A program made the translations under genes and the position numbers. From contig NZ_JAUTBD010000001.1 of the NCBI RefSeq assembly GCF_030818935.1, positions 1,798,001 to 1,862,000 of the forward strand: 64,000 bases of DNA, in the 5' to 3' direction. This DNA comes from Microbacterium sp. SORGH_AS_1204. GTDB taxonomy: Bacteria > Actinomycetota > Actinomycetes > Actinomycetales > Microbacteriaceae. The notes below the pieces were generated by a model. It saw only the letters and a program-made list of their open reading frames with translations. It did not search any database and was not told the origin of the DNA. Within the stretch, counting starts at the first letter, position 1; each line of letters starts with the position of its first letter. This document shows positions 47,549-57,266 of this stretch, piece by piece.

Positions 47549-48646
47549 TCAGGCCTCGACCGGCACTGCCGACACCGTACGGTCGATCGTGAACTGCCCG
47601 ATCACGCGGGTGCCGTCGTAGAGCACCGCGGTCTGCCCCGGGGCGACGCCGTCGAACGGGCTGTCGGGCCGAACCGTGAGCAGCCCGTCGCTCAACGATG
47701 CGGTCGCCGGCACCGGGTCGGCATGCGCGCGGATCTGCGCGTCGCACGCGAACTCCGTCGCCGACGGCGCACGGCCCGCCCACGTGAACCGCTCCCCCGC
47801 GATCTCGGCGCACGCGAGCGCCTCTTTCGGACCCACCACGACGGTGTTGTTCACCGGCCGCACCTCGAGCACGAACCGCGGCTTACCATCGGCGGCGGGG
47901 ACGCCCAGCTGCAACCCGCGGCGCTGACCGACGGTGAAGGCGTGCGCACCCTCGTGCGAGCCGACGACGGCGCCCGTGCGATCGAGGATGTCGCCGCGCT
48001 CGGCACCCACCTTGTCGGCGAGCCAGCCGCGGGTGTCGCCGTCGGGGATGAAGCAGATGTCGTGGCTGTCGGGCTTCTGCGCCACCGAGAGCCCCCGCTC
48101 CTCAGCCTCGGCGCGCACGAGCGCCTTCGACGGCGTGGAGCCGAGCGGAAAGTACGTGTGGGCCAGCTGTTCGGCGGTCAGGACGCCGAGAACATAGGAC
48201 TGGTCCTTGGCGTTGTCGGAGGCCCGGTGCAGCTCCCGCCCGTCCGGGGTGTCGATCAGGGTGGCGTAGTGGCCGGTGCACACGGCGTCGAAGCCGAGCT
48301 CGATCGCACGTTCCAGAAGGGCGGCGAACTTGATCTTCTCGTTGCACCGCATGCAGGGGTTGGGGGTGCGACCGGCGCGGTACTCGGCGACGAAGTCGTC
48401 GATCACGTCGTCGCGGAAACGCTCCGAGAAGTCCCACACGTAGAACGGCATGCCGAGCTTGTCCGCCGCGCGGCGCGCGTCCATGGCGTCTTCGATCGTG
48501 CAGCATCCGCGGCTGCCGGCCCGCAAAGTTCCTCCCGCGCGCGACAGCGCGAGGTGCACGCCGACCACGTCGTGCCCCGCCTCGACGGCGCGGGCCGCCG
48601 CCACCGCGGAGTCGACGCCACCGCTCATCGCCGCCAGAACTCGCAT
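47549..48646 (-). CDS. mnmA: tRNA-specific 2-thiouridylase MnmA
   Basis: Makes 2-thiouridine at wobble U34 of Lys, Glu and Gln tRNAs. The 365-residue product has the ATP PP-loop SGGVDSA at 8-14 and the catalytic cysteines Cys98 (NPCMRC) and Cys198 (SHDICF). The sulfur source is probably the cysteine desulfurase encoded 9 bp upstream. The ATG has TAGACT 6 nt upstream, so it can also be transcribed separately. Confidence 0.96.
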   Translation of the reverse strand: MRVLAAMSGGVDSAVAAARAVEAGHDVVGVHLALSRAGGTLRAGSRGCCTIEDAMDARRAADKLGMPFYVWDFSERFRDDVIDDFVAEYRAGRTPNPCMRCNEKIKFAALLERAIELGFDAVCTGHYATLIDTPDGRELHRASDNAKDQSYVLGVLTAEQLAHTYFPLGSTPSKALVRAEAEERGLSVAQKPDSHDICFIPDGDTRGWLADKVGAERGDILDRTGAVVGSHEGAHAFTVGQRRGLQLGVPAADGKPRFVLEVRPVNNTVVVGPKEALACAEIAGERFTWAGRAPSATEFACDAQIRAHADPVPATASLSDGLLTVRPDSPFDGVAPGQTAVLYDGTRVIGQFTIDRTVSAVPVEA

Positions 48647-48652
48647 GCGTCC

Positions 48653-48658
48653 AGTCTA
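48653..48658 (-). promoter_or_regulatory. -10 box TAGACT, leaderless mnmA, overlapping upstream stop codon
   Basis: The TAG of this box is the stop codon of the cysteine desulfurase gene. It lies 6 nt before the ATG at 48646. Confidence 0.5.
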
Positions 48659-49840
48659 CGAAGCGCGGCCTGAACGGGCCCCGGATGCCACGGCCCGGGC
48701 GTACGCGTCGGGAAGGCGGGCGAGCACGGCGTCGACGTCGGCTTCCGTCGAGGTGTAGCCGAGGGTGAAACGCAGCACCGAGCGCGCCGCGCGGTCGTCG
48801 AGGCCGAGCGCGAGCACGACGTGCGAGGGCTCGGCGACGCCGGCCTGGCACGCCGACCCGGTCGAGACCGCGATCCCCGCCATGTCGAGCAGGAAGAGCA
48901 GCGTCTCGCCCGCGGCATCCGGGAACAGCACGTGCGCGTTGCCGGGCAGGCGCTCCGCCGGATCGCCGAGCAGTCGCGCCGCGGGGATCGAGGACCGGAT
49001 GCCGTCGATGAGGCGCTCCCGCAGGGTGGTGAGCCGTGCGGTCTCGGCGACGCGCTCCGCCTCCGCGACCCACGCGGCCGCGGCGAACGCGGCCGCTCCC
49101 GCGACGTCTTGCGTGCCCGCGCGCAGGCTCCGCTGCTGACCGCCGCCGTGCACGAGCGGCGTCAGACGCGCGTGCCGCGACACCACGGCGGCACCGACCC
49201 CGACCGGGCCGCCCACCTTGTGCGCCGACACCGACATCGCCGCCAGTCCTCCGGGCAAGCTTCCGCCACCGCGCCAGCCGGCGAAGTCGACCTCGACATG
49301 TCCGAGCGCCGAGACGGCGTCGAGATGCAGGGGAACGCCCGCCCCGGATGCCGCCGAGGCCAGGCCCGCGGCATCCTGAAGCGTCCCGACCTCGTTGTTG
49401 GCCACGAGCGCCGTGGCGACGGCCGCCCCGGGCAGGGCTGTGCAGAAGGCGTCGAGATCGATCCGGCCGCGCTCGTCGAGACGCACGGCGCGCACCGCCG
49501 CGTGCTCGGCCGACGCCAGCCACGCCACGACGTCGAGCGTCGCGTGATGCTCGCCGTCGGGCAGCACGACGGCATCCGTTCCTTCCGGGCGCGCCCACCA
49601 CAGGCCCTTGAGCGCGAGGTTGGCCGCCTCGGTGCCGCCCGAGGTGAAGACGATCTCGATGGGCTGGCAACCGAGGACCACGGCGAGCTGATCGCGCGCG
49701 TCTTCGAGCAACCGCCGCGCCGCTTGGCCCGCGCCATGGATGGACGACGGATTGCCGAGCACCTCGTGCGCGGCGAGCCACGCCTCACGCGCCTCTGCGC
49801 GCAACGGCGTGGTCGCTGCGTGATCGAGGTAGACCTGCAC
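48656..49840 (-). CDS. Cysteine desulfurase (NifS/IscS family)
   Basis: PLP enzyme that releases sulfur from cysteine for tRNA thiolation and possibly Fe-S clusters. The 394-residue product has the Schiff-base Lys208 (SVSAHKVGG) and the active Cys331 (STGSACQAG), with the N-terminal YLDHAATTPL. It is next to mnmA, so its main role here is likely tRNA thiolation. GTG start preceded by GAGGGGG. It is divergent from glgX. Confidence 0.94.
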   Translation of the reverse strand: MQVYLDHAATTPLRAEAREAWLAAHEVLGNPSSIHGAGQAARRLLEDARDQLAVVLGCQPIEIVFTSGGTEAANLALKGLWWARPEGTDAVVLPDGEHHATLDVVAWLASAEHAAVRAVRLDERGRIDLDAFCTALPGAAVATALVANNEVGTLQDAAGLASAASGAGVPLHLDAVSALGHVEVDFAGWRGGGSLPGGLAAMSVSAHKVGGPVGVGAAVVSRHARLTPLVHGGGQQRSLRAGTQDVAGAAAFAAAAWVAEAERVAETARLTTLRERLIDGIRSSIPAARLLGDPAERLPGNAHVLFPDAAGETLLFLLDMAGIAVSTGSACQAGVAEPSHVVLALGLDDRAARSVLRFTLGYTSTEADVDAVLARLPDAYARAVASGARSGRAS

Positions 49841-49875
49841 CGTACGCCCCCTCTCGCGCTGTCCGCGGCCTTCAC

Positions 49876-49881
49876 TACCCT
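49876..49881 (+). promoter_or_regulatory. -10 box TACCCT, leaderless glgX
   Basis: Seven nt before the ATG at 49889. Confidence 0.5.
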
Positions 49882-49888
49882 AAGACGC

Positions 49889-51967
49889 ATGGTCCGACCC
49901 GAGCCCGCCCTCGCAACCCGCCCCGCTCTGCTGAGTCCCGCATTCGACGACCTCGGCGTGCGCCTCGGGCCCGACGGGGGCACGCTGCGCGTCTGGTCGG
50001 AGTCGGCCGAGGCGATGCAGCTGTTGATCTTCGACGACGTCGACCTCGACTGGGCCACCGACACGATCCCCCTTGCGCCCGTGGGCGGCGGCGTCTTCGA
50101 AGCCACCACCCCACTGCTGCGTCCGGGGGCGCGCTACGCGATCCGCGTCGGCGGACCGCACGGCGCCGGTCACACCTTCAACCCGCAGTCGCTTCTCATC
50201 GAGCCCTACTCGCGCGGGCTGGTGTCGGGCAGCTTCGGCGATTGGCGTTCGGTCGTCGTCGACGGCACCTTCGACTGGGGCACCTCGACCAAGCCGCGCG
50301 TACCGCTGGATCGCACCGTGATCTACGAGGGCCACGTGAAAGGACTGACGAAGCGGCATCCGTTCATCCCGCCGGCCCTGCACGGCACCTACGCGGGCCT
50401 GGCGCACCCGGCGATGATCGAGCATCTGCTCTCGCTGGGGGTGACGAGCGTCGAGCTCCTCCCCGTGCACGCGTTCGCCACCGAACCGCGCCTGCTGCAC
50501 CTGGGGCTGACGAATTACTGGGGCTACAACTCGCTGAACTTCTTCACCCCGCACGCGCCCTACGCGACCGCCGCCAACCGCGCCGAGGGGCCGGAGGCCG
50601 TGCTCCGCGAATTCAAGGGCATGGTCAAGCTGCTGCACGAGGCAGGGCTCGAGGTCATCCTCGACGTCGTCTACAACCACACCGCCGAAGAGGGCATCGG
50701 CGGACCGCGCACCAGCTTCCGCGGCATCGACAACCGCGCCTACTACCGCCAGACCGCCGAGGGCGCCTACATCGACGAGACCGGCTGCGGCAACGCGGTG
50801 AACACATCGACCGATGCCGCCGCCCGCCTCGTCCTCGACTCGCTGCGCTATTGGGCGAACGAGGTGCAGATCGACGGGTTCCGCTTCGACCTGGCCGTCA
50901 CCCTGGGCCGTGACGAGCGGCATTCCTTCACCCCCGACCACCCGCTTCTCCGCGCCATCCGCGATGATGCCGCGCTGTCGGAGACCAAGCTCATCGCCGA
51001 ACCGTGGGACGTCGGAATGGGCGGCTGGCAGACCGGCAACTTCGGCGACGGGTGGCTGGAGTGGAACGACCGCTACCGCGACCGCGTGCGCAATTTCTGG
51101 CTCAGCGACATCGATTACGCGCGTCGCGCCGACACCGCACCGGTCGGCATCGGCGGCTTCGCCACGCGACTCGCCGGTTCGTCGAACACCTTCAGCGAAG
51201 ACCGCGGGCCGCTCGCGAGCGTCAACTTCGTCACCGCGCACGACGGGTTCACCCTCAACGACCTCGTCTCGTACGACGTCAAGCACAATCTCGGCAACGG
51301 CGAGCAGAACCGCGACGGCGCCGACACCAACCGCTCGTTCAATCACGGGGCCGAGGGTCCGACCGACGACGAGCGCGTGCTCGCGACGCGCCGCAGGGCC
51401 ATGCGCAACCTGATGGGCACGCTCCTGCTGTCGGCGGGGGTGCCGATGATCACCGCCGGCGACGAGATGGGCCGCACGCAACGCGGCAACAACAACGCCT
51501 ACTGCCACGACTCGGCACTGACCTGGCTGTCGTGGGAGCTGTCGCCGTGGCAGCGCGACCTGTTCGCGCACACCCAGCGCCTGCTGCAGGTGCGGCGCGA
51601 GAACCCCGCGCTGCGACCGAAGCGCTTCGCCCGGCTCGGGGAACGCATCCCGTCGGCCTCGGTCATGGAGTGGTTCGACGAGCACGGCCGGACCATGTCG
51701 AGCGACCGGTGGAACGACCCCGCCCACCGCACACTTCAATACCTGGCGACGTCGACACCGGAGCACGAGGAGCCCAACCGGGTGCTGCTGGTCATCCACG
51801 GGACGGAGACCCCGACCGACATCGCGCTCCCCGACATCGACGATGCCGTGTTCGTCGAACTCTGGTCGAGTGCCGACGAGCGCCCCTCCGACGCTCGCGC
51901 GACATTCGCTCCCGGCGACGTGGTCGCCGTCGAGGGCGCGTCGATGCGGCTGTTCCGCGTCGACTGA
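49889..51967 (+). CDS. glgX: Glycogen debranching enzyme GlgX
   Basis: GH13 isoamylase that removes alpha-1,6 branches from limit glycogen. The 692-residue product has an N-terminal CBM48 domain and a (beta/alpha)8 barrel with catalytic Asp about 334 (IDGFRFDLAV), Glu about 371 (IAEPWDVG) and Asp about 452 (TAHDGF). NYWGYNSLNFF and DVVYNHTAEE are GlgX/TreX blocks. It is the first gene of the glgX-glgE-glgB set, with 68 bp to glgE. Confidence 0.95.
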   Translation: MVRPEPALATRPALLSPAFDDLGVRLGPDGGTLRVWSESAEAMQLLIFDDVDLDWATDTIPLAPVGGGVFEATTPLLRPGARYAIRVGGPHGAGHTFNPQSLLIEPYSRGLVSGSFGDWRSVVVDGTFDWGTSTKPRVPLDRTVIYEGHVKGLTKRHPFIPPALHGTYAGLAHPAMIEHLLSLGVTSVELLPVHAFATEPRLLHLGLTNYWGYNSLNFFTPHAPYATAANRAEGPEAVLREFKGMVKLLHEAGLEVILDVVYNHTAEEGIGGPRTSFRGIDNRAYYRQTAEGAYIDETGCGNAVNTSTDAAARLVLDSLRYWANEVQIDGFRFDLAVTLGRDERHSFTPDHPLLRAIRDDAALSETKLIAEPWDVGMGGWQTGNFGDGWLEWNDRYRDRVRNFWLSDIDYARRADTAPVGIGGFATRLAGSSNTFSEDRGPLASVNFVTAHDGFTLNDLVSYDVKHNLGNGEQNRDGADTNRSFNHGAEGPTDDERVLATRRRAMRNLMGTLLLSAGVPMITAGDEMGRTQRGNNNAYCHDSALTWLSWELSPWQRDLFAHTQRLLQVRRENPALRPKRFARLGERIPSASVMEWFDEHGRTMSSDRWNDPAHRTLQYLATSTPEHEEPNRVLLVIHGTETPTDIALPDIDDAVFVELWSSADERPSDARATFAPGDVVAVEGASMRLFRVD

Positions 51968-52023
51968 TCGGCGCCCGCTGTCAAGGCCGCACAAATCGAT
52001 GCGGCAACGTCGGTGGCCCACGG

Positions 52024-52029
52024 TAGGTT
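52024..52029 (+). promoter_or_regulatory. -10 box TAGGTT, leaderless glgE
   Basis: Six nt before the GTG at 52036, so glgE-glgB can be transcribed independently of glgX. Confidence 0.5.
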
Positions 52030-52035
52030 CAAACC

Positions 52036-54120
52036 GTGGCCACCACGACGACTCCCTCGCCCGAGCTGCCCTGGCGCAGCGCCGCCTCGATCCCCGTGCG
52101 TCCGGTCAAACCGACGCCGACGTCGCGACGCGTGGTCACCCCGCGCATCCCCATGGCCCTGCCTCACCCCAGCGTGCCCGGCGGAGCGTTCCGCCCGTCG
52201 GCCTACGTGGGCGAAGCAGTGCCGTTCACGGTGACGGCTTTCCGCGAGGGGCACGACCGCATCGGCGTCAACGTGCGCCTCTTCTCCCCCTCCGGCGATG
52301 AGTCGCTGCACCGCTTGAGCCCCATGAACGACGGTTTCGACCGCTGGTCCGTGCTCATCGCCCCGCTCGAGCAGGGCGTCTGGCGCTTCCGCTTCGAGTC
52401 CTTCGCCGACGACTTCGCGACGTGGGAGCACGCCGCCGAGCTGAAGATCGCGGCCGGTGTCGACACCGCTCTCATGCGGGAGATGGGCGCGCAGCTCTTC
52501 GATCGCGCGCGCGGTGAGAAGAAGCGTCCGGGCACCGACAAAGACGCCCTGTACGAGGCTGCCCGCGCTCTGCGCGACCCCGACGTGCACGACGACGTCG
52601 CACTGTCGATCGTGCGCGACCCCGCGATCGCCGCGCTCTTCGCCGCGCGTCCGATGATGGGCCTGGTCTCGGTGGGCCGCGATGCCGAGCTTCTCGTCGA
52701 GCGCGAACGCGCCGGCGTGGGCGCCTGGTACGAGTTCTTCCCGCGTTCCGAGGGCGCCACGCGCGCCGACGACGGTTCTGTCGTCAGCGGCACCTTCCGC
52801 ACCGCGATCGACCGCCTGCCGGGTGTCGCCGGCATGGGCTTCGACGTGCTCTACCTGCCGCCGATCCACCCGATCGGCGAGACCAACCGCAAGGGACCGA
52901 ACAACACCCTCGTCACCCAGCCGGGCGACCCGGGCTCGCCATGGGCCATCGGTGGCGCCGCCGGCGGCCACGACACCGTGCATCCCGACCTCGGTACGCT
53001 CGACGATTTCCGGGCCTTCGTCACCGCGGCGCGCGACAACGGCATCGAGGTGGCCCTCGACCTCGCCCTGCAGGCCTCCCCCGACCACCCGTGGGTCGCC
53101 GAGCACCCCGAGTGGTTCACGACGCTCCCCGACGGCTCGATCGCGTTCGCCGAGAACCCGCCGAAGAAGTATCAAGACATCTACCCCGTCAACTTCGACA
53201 ACGATCCCGAGGGCATCCGTGCCGAGGTGCTGCGCGTGGTGCGCCACTGGATCGCGCAGGGCGTGACGATCTTCCGCGTCGACAACCCGCACACCAAGCC
53301 GCTGCAGTTCTGGGAATGGCTGATCGCCACCGTCAGCGCCGAGGAGCCCGACGCGGTGTTCCTCGCCGAGGCGTTCACGCGGCCCGCTCCGCTGCAGGGT
53401 CTGGCCATGGCCGGATTCCAGCAGAGCTACACGTACTTCACATGGCGCAACACCAAGGAAGAGCTCGAGGAGTTCCTCGGAGCACTCGCGCACGAGACGG
53501 CCGACTTCCTGCGACCCAATCTCTTCGTCAACACCCCCGACATCCTCACCGAATACCTGCAGTACGGCGGACGTCCGGCCTACAAGATCCGCGCCGCGAT
53601 CGCCGCGACCGCCGCGCCGACCTACGGTGTCTACGCGGGCTACGAACTCATCGAGAACGTCGCCCGCCCCGGGTCGGAAGAGAACATCGACAACGAGAAG
53701 TACGAGTACAAGTTCCGCGACTGGGACCAGGCCGAAGCCTCGGGCGCCTCGATCGCGCCGTACCTGCGCATGCTCAACGCCGCCCGTCGCGACCACCCCG
53801 CGCTGCGCCAGCTGCGCAACCTCGAGGTCCACTGGAGCGACGACGACGCCATCCTGGTCTACTCCAAGCACCTGCCCGCGGAGCTGTCGCCGACCGGCGC
53901 TTCCGACACCGTCATCGTCGTGGCGAACGTCGACCCGCACTCCGCCCGCGAGACGACCGTCCACCTCGACACGAGCGTCTTCGGTATCGAGCCGGGCACG
54001 TCGTACGACGTCGAAGACCTCGTGACCGGCCAGGTGTGGATCTGGGCCGACCACAACTTCGTGCGTCTCGACGCCTTCAACGAGCCCGTGCACATCCTGC
54101 ACGTCAAGGAGAACCGATGA
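52036..54120 (+). CDS. glgE: Alpha-1,4-glucan:maltose-1-phosphate maltosyltransferase GlgE
   Basis: Extends alpha-glucan with maltose-1-phosphate, the final polymerising step of the trehalose-to-glycogen route. The 694-residue GH13_3 enzyme has nucleophile Asp about 416 (IFRVDNPHTKP), acid/base Glu about 445 (LAEAFTRP) and Asp about 502 (NTPDIL), plus the maltosyl-phosphate-binding NPPKKYQDIYP block. GTG start; the stop overlaps the glgB ATG by 4 nt. Confidence 0.96.
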   Translation: MATTTTPSPELPWRSAASIPVRPVKPTPTSRRVVTPRIPMALPHPSVPGGAFRPSAYVGEAVPFTVTAFREGHDRIGVNVRLFSPSGDESLHRLSPMNDGFDRWSVLIAPLEQGVWRFRFESFADDFATWEHAAELKIAAGVDTALMREMGAQLFDRARGEKKRPGTDKDALYEAARALRDPDVHDDVALSIVRDPAIAALFAARPMMGLVSVGRDAELLVERERAGVGAWYEFFPRSEGATRADDGSVVSGTFRTAIDRLPGVAGMGFDVLYLPPIHPIGETNRKGPNNTLVTQPGDPGSPWAIGGAAGGHDTVHPDLGTLDDFRAFVTAARDNGIEVALDLALQASPDHPWVAEHPEWFTTLPDGSIAFAENPPKKYQDIYPVNFDNDPEGIRAEVLRVVRHWIAQGVTIFRVDNPHTKPLQFWEWLIATVSAEEPDAVFLAEAFTRPAPLQGLAMAGFQQSYTYFTWRNTKEELEEFLGALAHETADFLRPNLFVNTPDILTEYLQYGGRPAYKIRAAIAATAAPTYGVYAGYELIENVARPGSEENIDNEKYEYKFRDWDQAEASGASIAPYLRMLNAARRDHPALRQLRNLEVHWSDDDAILVYSKHLPAELSPTGASDTVIVVANVDPHSARETTVHLDTSVFGIEPGTSYDVEDLVTGQVWIWADHNFVRLDAFNEPVHILHVKENR

Positions 54121-56255
54121 CCATGCTTCCCCCCGAGATCCTGGATGCCGTGGCCCACGGTGCTCACCACGACCCGCACAGCGTGCTGGGTGTGCATGAG
54201 ACCGGCGAGGGATGGGTGATCCGGTCGCGGCGGCCGCTCGCCCGCGAGGTGATCGCCGAACTCGCGAACGGAGACACCGTCGGCCTCGAGCACGTCCGGG
54301 GTGGCATCTGGGAGGCGCGTGTCGAGTCCTTCCCCGGGGCATACACGGTGCGAGCGAGCTACGACGGCGCCGAGCACGTCGCCGACGACGGCTACCGGCA
54401 CGCGCCCTCGATCGGCGAGCTCGACCTGCACCTCGTCTCCGAGGGGCGTCACGAAGAGCTGTGGCGTGTGCTGGGGGCGCACGTGCGCGAGCTCGACGGC
54501 TCCCGCGGCGTCGCGTTCACCGTGTGGGCCCCCGACGCCCGCGCCCTGCGTGTCATCGGCGATTTCAACGGCTGGGACGGCGCGGGCAACGCGATGCGCT
54601 CTATGGGCGGCAGCGGCGTGTGGGAGCTCTTCGTCCCCGGCATCGGCGCGGGCACCCGCTACAAGTTCGAGATCCTCACCCGCGGCGGCCAGTGGATCGA
54701 GAAGGCCGACCCGATGGCCCGTCTTGCCGAGGTGCCGCCGGCGACCGCATCGGTGGTCACCGAATCCGACTACACCTGGTCCGACGATGCGTGGATCGAG
54801 CATCGGTCCACCACCGCACCGATCGATCGGCCCATGTCGATCTACGAGCTGCACCTCGGTTCGTGGAAGCAGGGGCTGTCGTACCGGGATGCCGCCGACG
54901 AGATCATCGACTACGTCGGCGCCCAGGGGTTCACCCACGTCGAATTCCTCCCGCTCTCCGAGCACCCGTTCGGCGGTTCGTGGGGCTATCAGGTCTCCGG
55001 CTATTACGCCCCCACCAGTCGTTTCGGTGACCCCGACGACCTGCGCTACCTGATCGACCGCCTTCACCAGGCGAATATCGGCGTCATCATGGACTGGGTC
55101 CCCGGTCACTTCCCCAAAGACGACTTCGCGCTGGCGCGCTTCGACGGCGAGGCGCTGTACGAGCACCCCGACCCTCGTCGCGGCGAGCACAAAGACTGGG
55201 GCACGCTGATCTTCGACTACGGCCGCAACGAGGTGCGCAACTTCCTCGTGGCGAACGCGCTGTATTGGTTCGAGGAGTTCCACGTCGACGGCCTGCGGGT
55301 GGATGCCGTGGCATCCATGCTCTACCTCGATTACTCCCGCAACGACGGCGAGTGGGCGCCCAACCAGTTCGGGGGACGCGAGAACCTCGAAGCCATCCGC
55401 TTCCTGCAGGAGGTCAACGCGACCTCCTACAAGCGCTATCCCGGCATCGCGCTCATCGCCGAGGAGTCCACCAGCTTCCCGGGCGTGACCGCGCCCACCT
55501 CGGCTGCGGGCCTGGGCTTCGGCTTCAAGTGGAACATGGGCTGGATGAACGACTCGCTTCAGTACATCGGGCGTGACCCCATGTACCGCTCGCATCACGA
55601 GGGCGAGCTGTCGTTCTCGTTCGTCTACGCGTTCAGTGAGAACTTCATCCTGCCGATCAGCCACGACGAGGTCGTGCACGGCAAAGGCAGCCTGTTTGGA
55701 CGCATGCCCGGCGACCACTGGCAGAAGCTCGCGAACATGCGCGCCTTCCTCGCCTACATGTGGGGTCACCCCGGCAAGCAGCTGCTGTTCATGGGCCAGG
55801 AGTTCGGGCAGATGTCGGAATGGTCCGAGTCGCGCAGTCTCGACTGGTGGATGCTGGACCAGCCGGCGCACCGGCAGCTGCACGACTTCGTCGCCGAGCT
55901 CAACCGCGTCTACATAGACCAGGCCGCGCTGTGGTCACGCGACCACGACGGCGCAGCCTTCTCGCGTCTGGGCGCACCGGCGTGGAACCCGAACGTCCTC
56001 GCCTTCGCCCGCCGCGACCATCACGGCAACACCGTCGCGGTCGTCTGCAACTTCTCGGGCGTCCCACTGGGCGACTTCCCGCTCGACCTGCCCGAGGCGG
56101 GCACCTGGACCGAGGTGCTCAACAGCGACGCCGAGGTGTTCGGCGGTTCCGGCCAGGGCAACCTCGGCGCCGTCACGACCGATGGGCGCGGCAGCGCGAC
56201 GCTGACCCTCCCGCCGCTGGGCGTGCTCTGGCTCCACCACCGCGCCGGCGCCTGA
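54117..56255 (+). CDS. glgB: 1,4-alpha-glucan branching enzyme GlgB
   Basis: Introduces alpha-1,6 branches into the GlgE product. The 712-residue product has two N-terminal beta modules (the second is CBM48), then the GH13 barrel with Asp about 396 (GLRVDAVASMLY), Glu about 449 (IAEEST) and the transition-state Asp in ISHDEVVHGK. It is translationally coupled to glgE (ATGA). Confidence 0.97.
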   Translation: MTMLPPEILDAVAHGAHHDPHSVLGVHETGEGWVIRSRRPLAREVIAELANGDTVGLEHVRGGIWEARVESFPGAYTVRASYDGAEHVADDGYRHAPSIGELDLHLVSEGRHEELWRVLGAHVRELDGSRGVAFTVWAPDARALRVIGDFNGWDGAGNAMRSMGGSGVWELFVPGIGAGTRYKFEILTRGGQWIEKADPMARLAEVPPATASVVTESDYTWSDDAWIEHRSTTAPIDRPMSIYELHLGSWKQGLSYRDAADEIIDYVGAQGFTHVEFLPLSEHPFGGSWGYQVSGYYAPTSRFGDPDDLRYLIDRLHQANIGVIMDWVPGHFPKDDFALARFDGEALYEHPDPRRGEHKDWGTLIFDYGRNEVRNFLVANALYWFEEFHVDGLRVDAVASMLYLDYSRNDGEWAPNQFGGRENLEAIRFLQEVNATSYKRYPGIALIAEESTSFPGVTAPTSAAGLGFGFKWNMGWMNDSLQYIGRDPMYRSHHEGELSFSFVYAFSENFILPISHDEVVHGKGSLFGRMPGDHWQKLANMRAFLAYMWGHPGKQLLFMGQEFGQMSEWSESRSLDWWMLDQPAHRQLHDFVAELNRVYIDQAALWSRDHDGAAFSRLGAPAWNPNVLAFARRDHHGNTVAVVCNFSGVPLGDFPLDLPEAGTWTEVLNSDAEVFGGSGQGNLGAVTTDGRGSATLTLPPLGVLWLHHRAGA

Positions 56256-56269
56256 CCTACCACGCGAAC

Positions 56270-56303
56270 CACGAATGCCCCGTCCGAGGACGGGGCATTC
56301 GTG
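56270..56303. terminator. Bidirectional terminator between glgB and thioredoxin-like gene
   Basis: The perfect 15-bp stem CACGAATGCCCCGTC/GACGGGGCATTCGTG closes a CGAG loop between convergent genes. Confidence 0.9.
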
Positions 56304-56327
56304 CGTGTGCGGCGCTGTCGCGCGGGA

Positions 56328-57266
56328 TCAGAAGAGCAGCGATGCCAGGCGGGTACGCGCACGAATGACGCGAGGGTCGTCGTCGCCGATGAGGCCGAAC
56401 AGCTCGAGCAGCCGCTCGCGCACGGGTGCCCGCTCCTCGGCGGGAAGAGCCGCGAACAGCTCCAGCAGGCGCCCGAAGGCGTCGTCGACGTGCCCTCCGA
56501 CGACGTCCAGATCGGCGACGAGGAACTGCGCCTCGATGCCCGTGGGTTCCGCGGCGGCCGCTGCGCGCGCAGCCTGCAGATCGGCTCCCTGCACACGGTC
56601 GAGCAGGCGCACCTGACCGAGACCGGCACGCGCATCGGCGTCTCGGGGGTTCTCGACGAGCGCCTTCTCGTACGCGGCGATCGCGCGGGCGTAATCACCT
56701 TCTTCGATGGCGGCGAACGCCTCGGCGTGCAGCGGCGGCAGGGCCTCCTCCGCGGGCGTCTCGCCGGCCGGAAGACCGTCGATGGGAACCGTGCCCGTCA
56801 CGCCGTGCTGGGCGGCGAGCTGCAGCAGCTGCGCGAACACGTCGCGCACCTGCTGCTCGGGCACCGCGCCGGTGAACAGCGGAACGGGCTGCCCCGCGAC
56901 GAGCGCGAGCACCATCGGGATCGACTGCGCGCGGAAGCCCTGTGCGAGCTGCGGGTTGGCGTCCACGTCGACCTTCGCGAGCACCAGACGGCCGCCGAGC
57001 TCGGTGACGACCTTCTCGAGCACGGGGCTGAGCTGCTTGCACGGTCCGCACCACTCCGCCCACAGGTCGACGACGACGGGCACGGTGCGCGACAGTTCGA
57101 GGACCTCACCGAAGGTGGCATCCGTCACGTCGAAGACGAGCGGAGTGGCACCGCCGTCTTGAGCGGTCGCGGGGGCGGCGGCGGGCGCGGGATTCTGCGG
57201 GCGGTTGCGCAGCGACGAGAGGTCGACGGCACCGCGCATGACGGAACCGGGGGCGGGAGTGCTCAC
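56328..57266 (-). CDS. Thioredoxin-like protein with TPR C-terminus (CnoX/YbbN type)
   Basis: 312 residues. A thioredoxin domain with the redox pair Cys73/Cys76 (WCGPC) is followed by helical repeats (AEAFAAIEEGDYARAIAAYEKAL, FLVADLDVVGGHVDDAFGRLLEL), the layout of the YbbN/CnoX chaperedoxins. Unlike E. coli CnoX, the WCGPC is complete, so it may be redox-active. GTG start chosen because it overlaps the upstream stop (GTGA). Confidence 0.88.
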   Translation of the reverse strand: MSTPAPGSVMRGAVDLSSLRNRPQNPAPAAAPATAQDGGATPLVFDVTDATFGEVLELSRTVPVVVDLWAEWCGPCKQLSPVLEKVVTELGGRLVLAKVDVDANPQLAQGFRAQSIPMVLALVAGQPVPLFTGAVPEQQVRDVFAQLLQLAAQHGVTGTVPIDGLPAGETPAEEALPPLHAEAFAAIEEGDYARAIAAYEKALVENPRDADARAGLGQVRLLDRVQGADLQAARAAAAAEPTGIEAQFLVADLDVVGGHVDDAFGRLLELFAALPAEERAPVRERLLELFGLIGDDDPRVIRARTRLASLLF

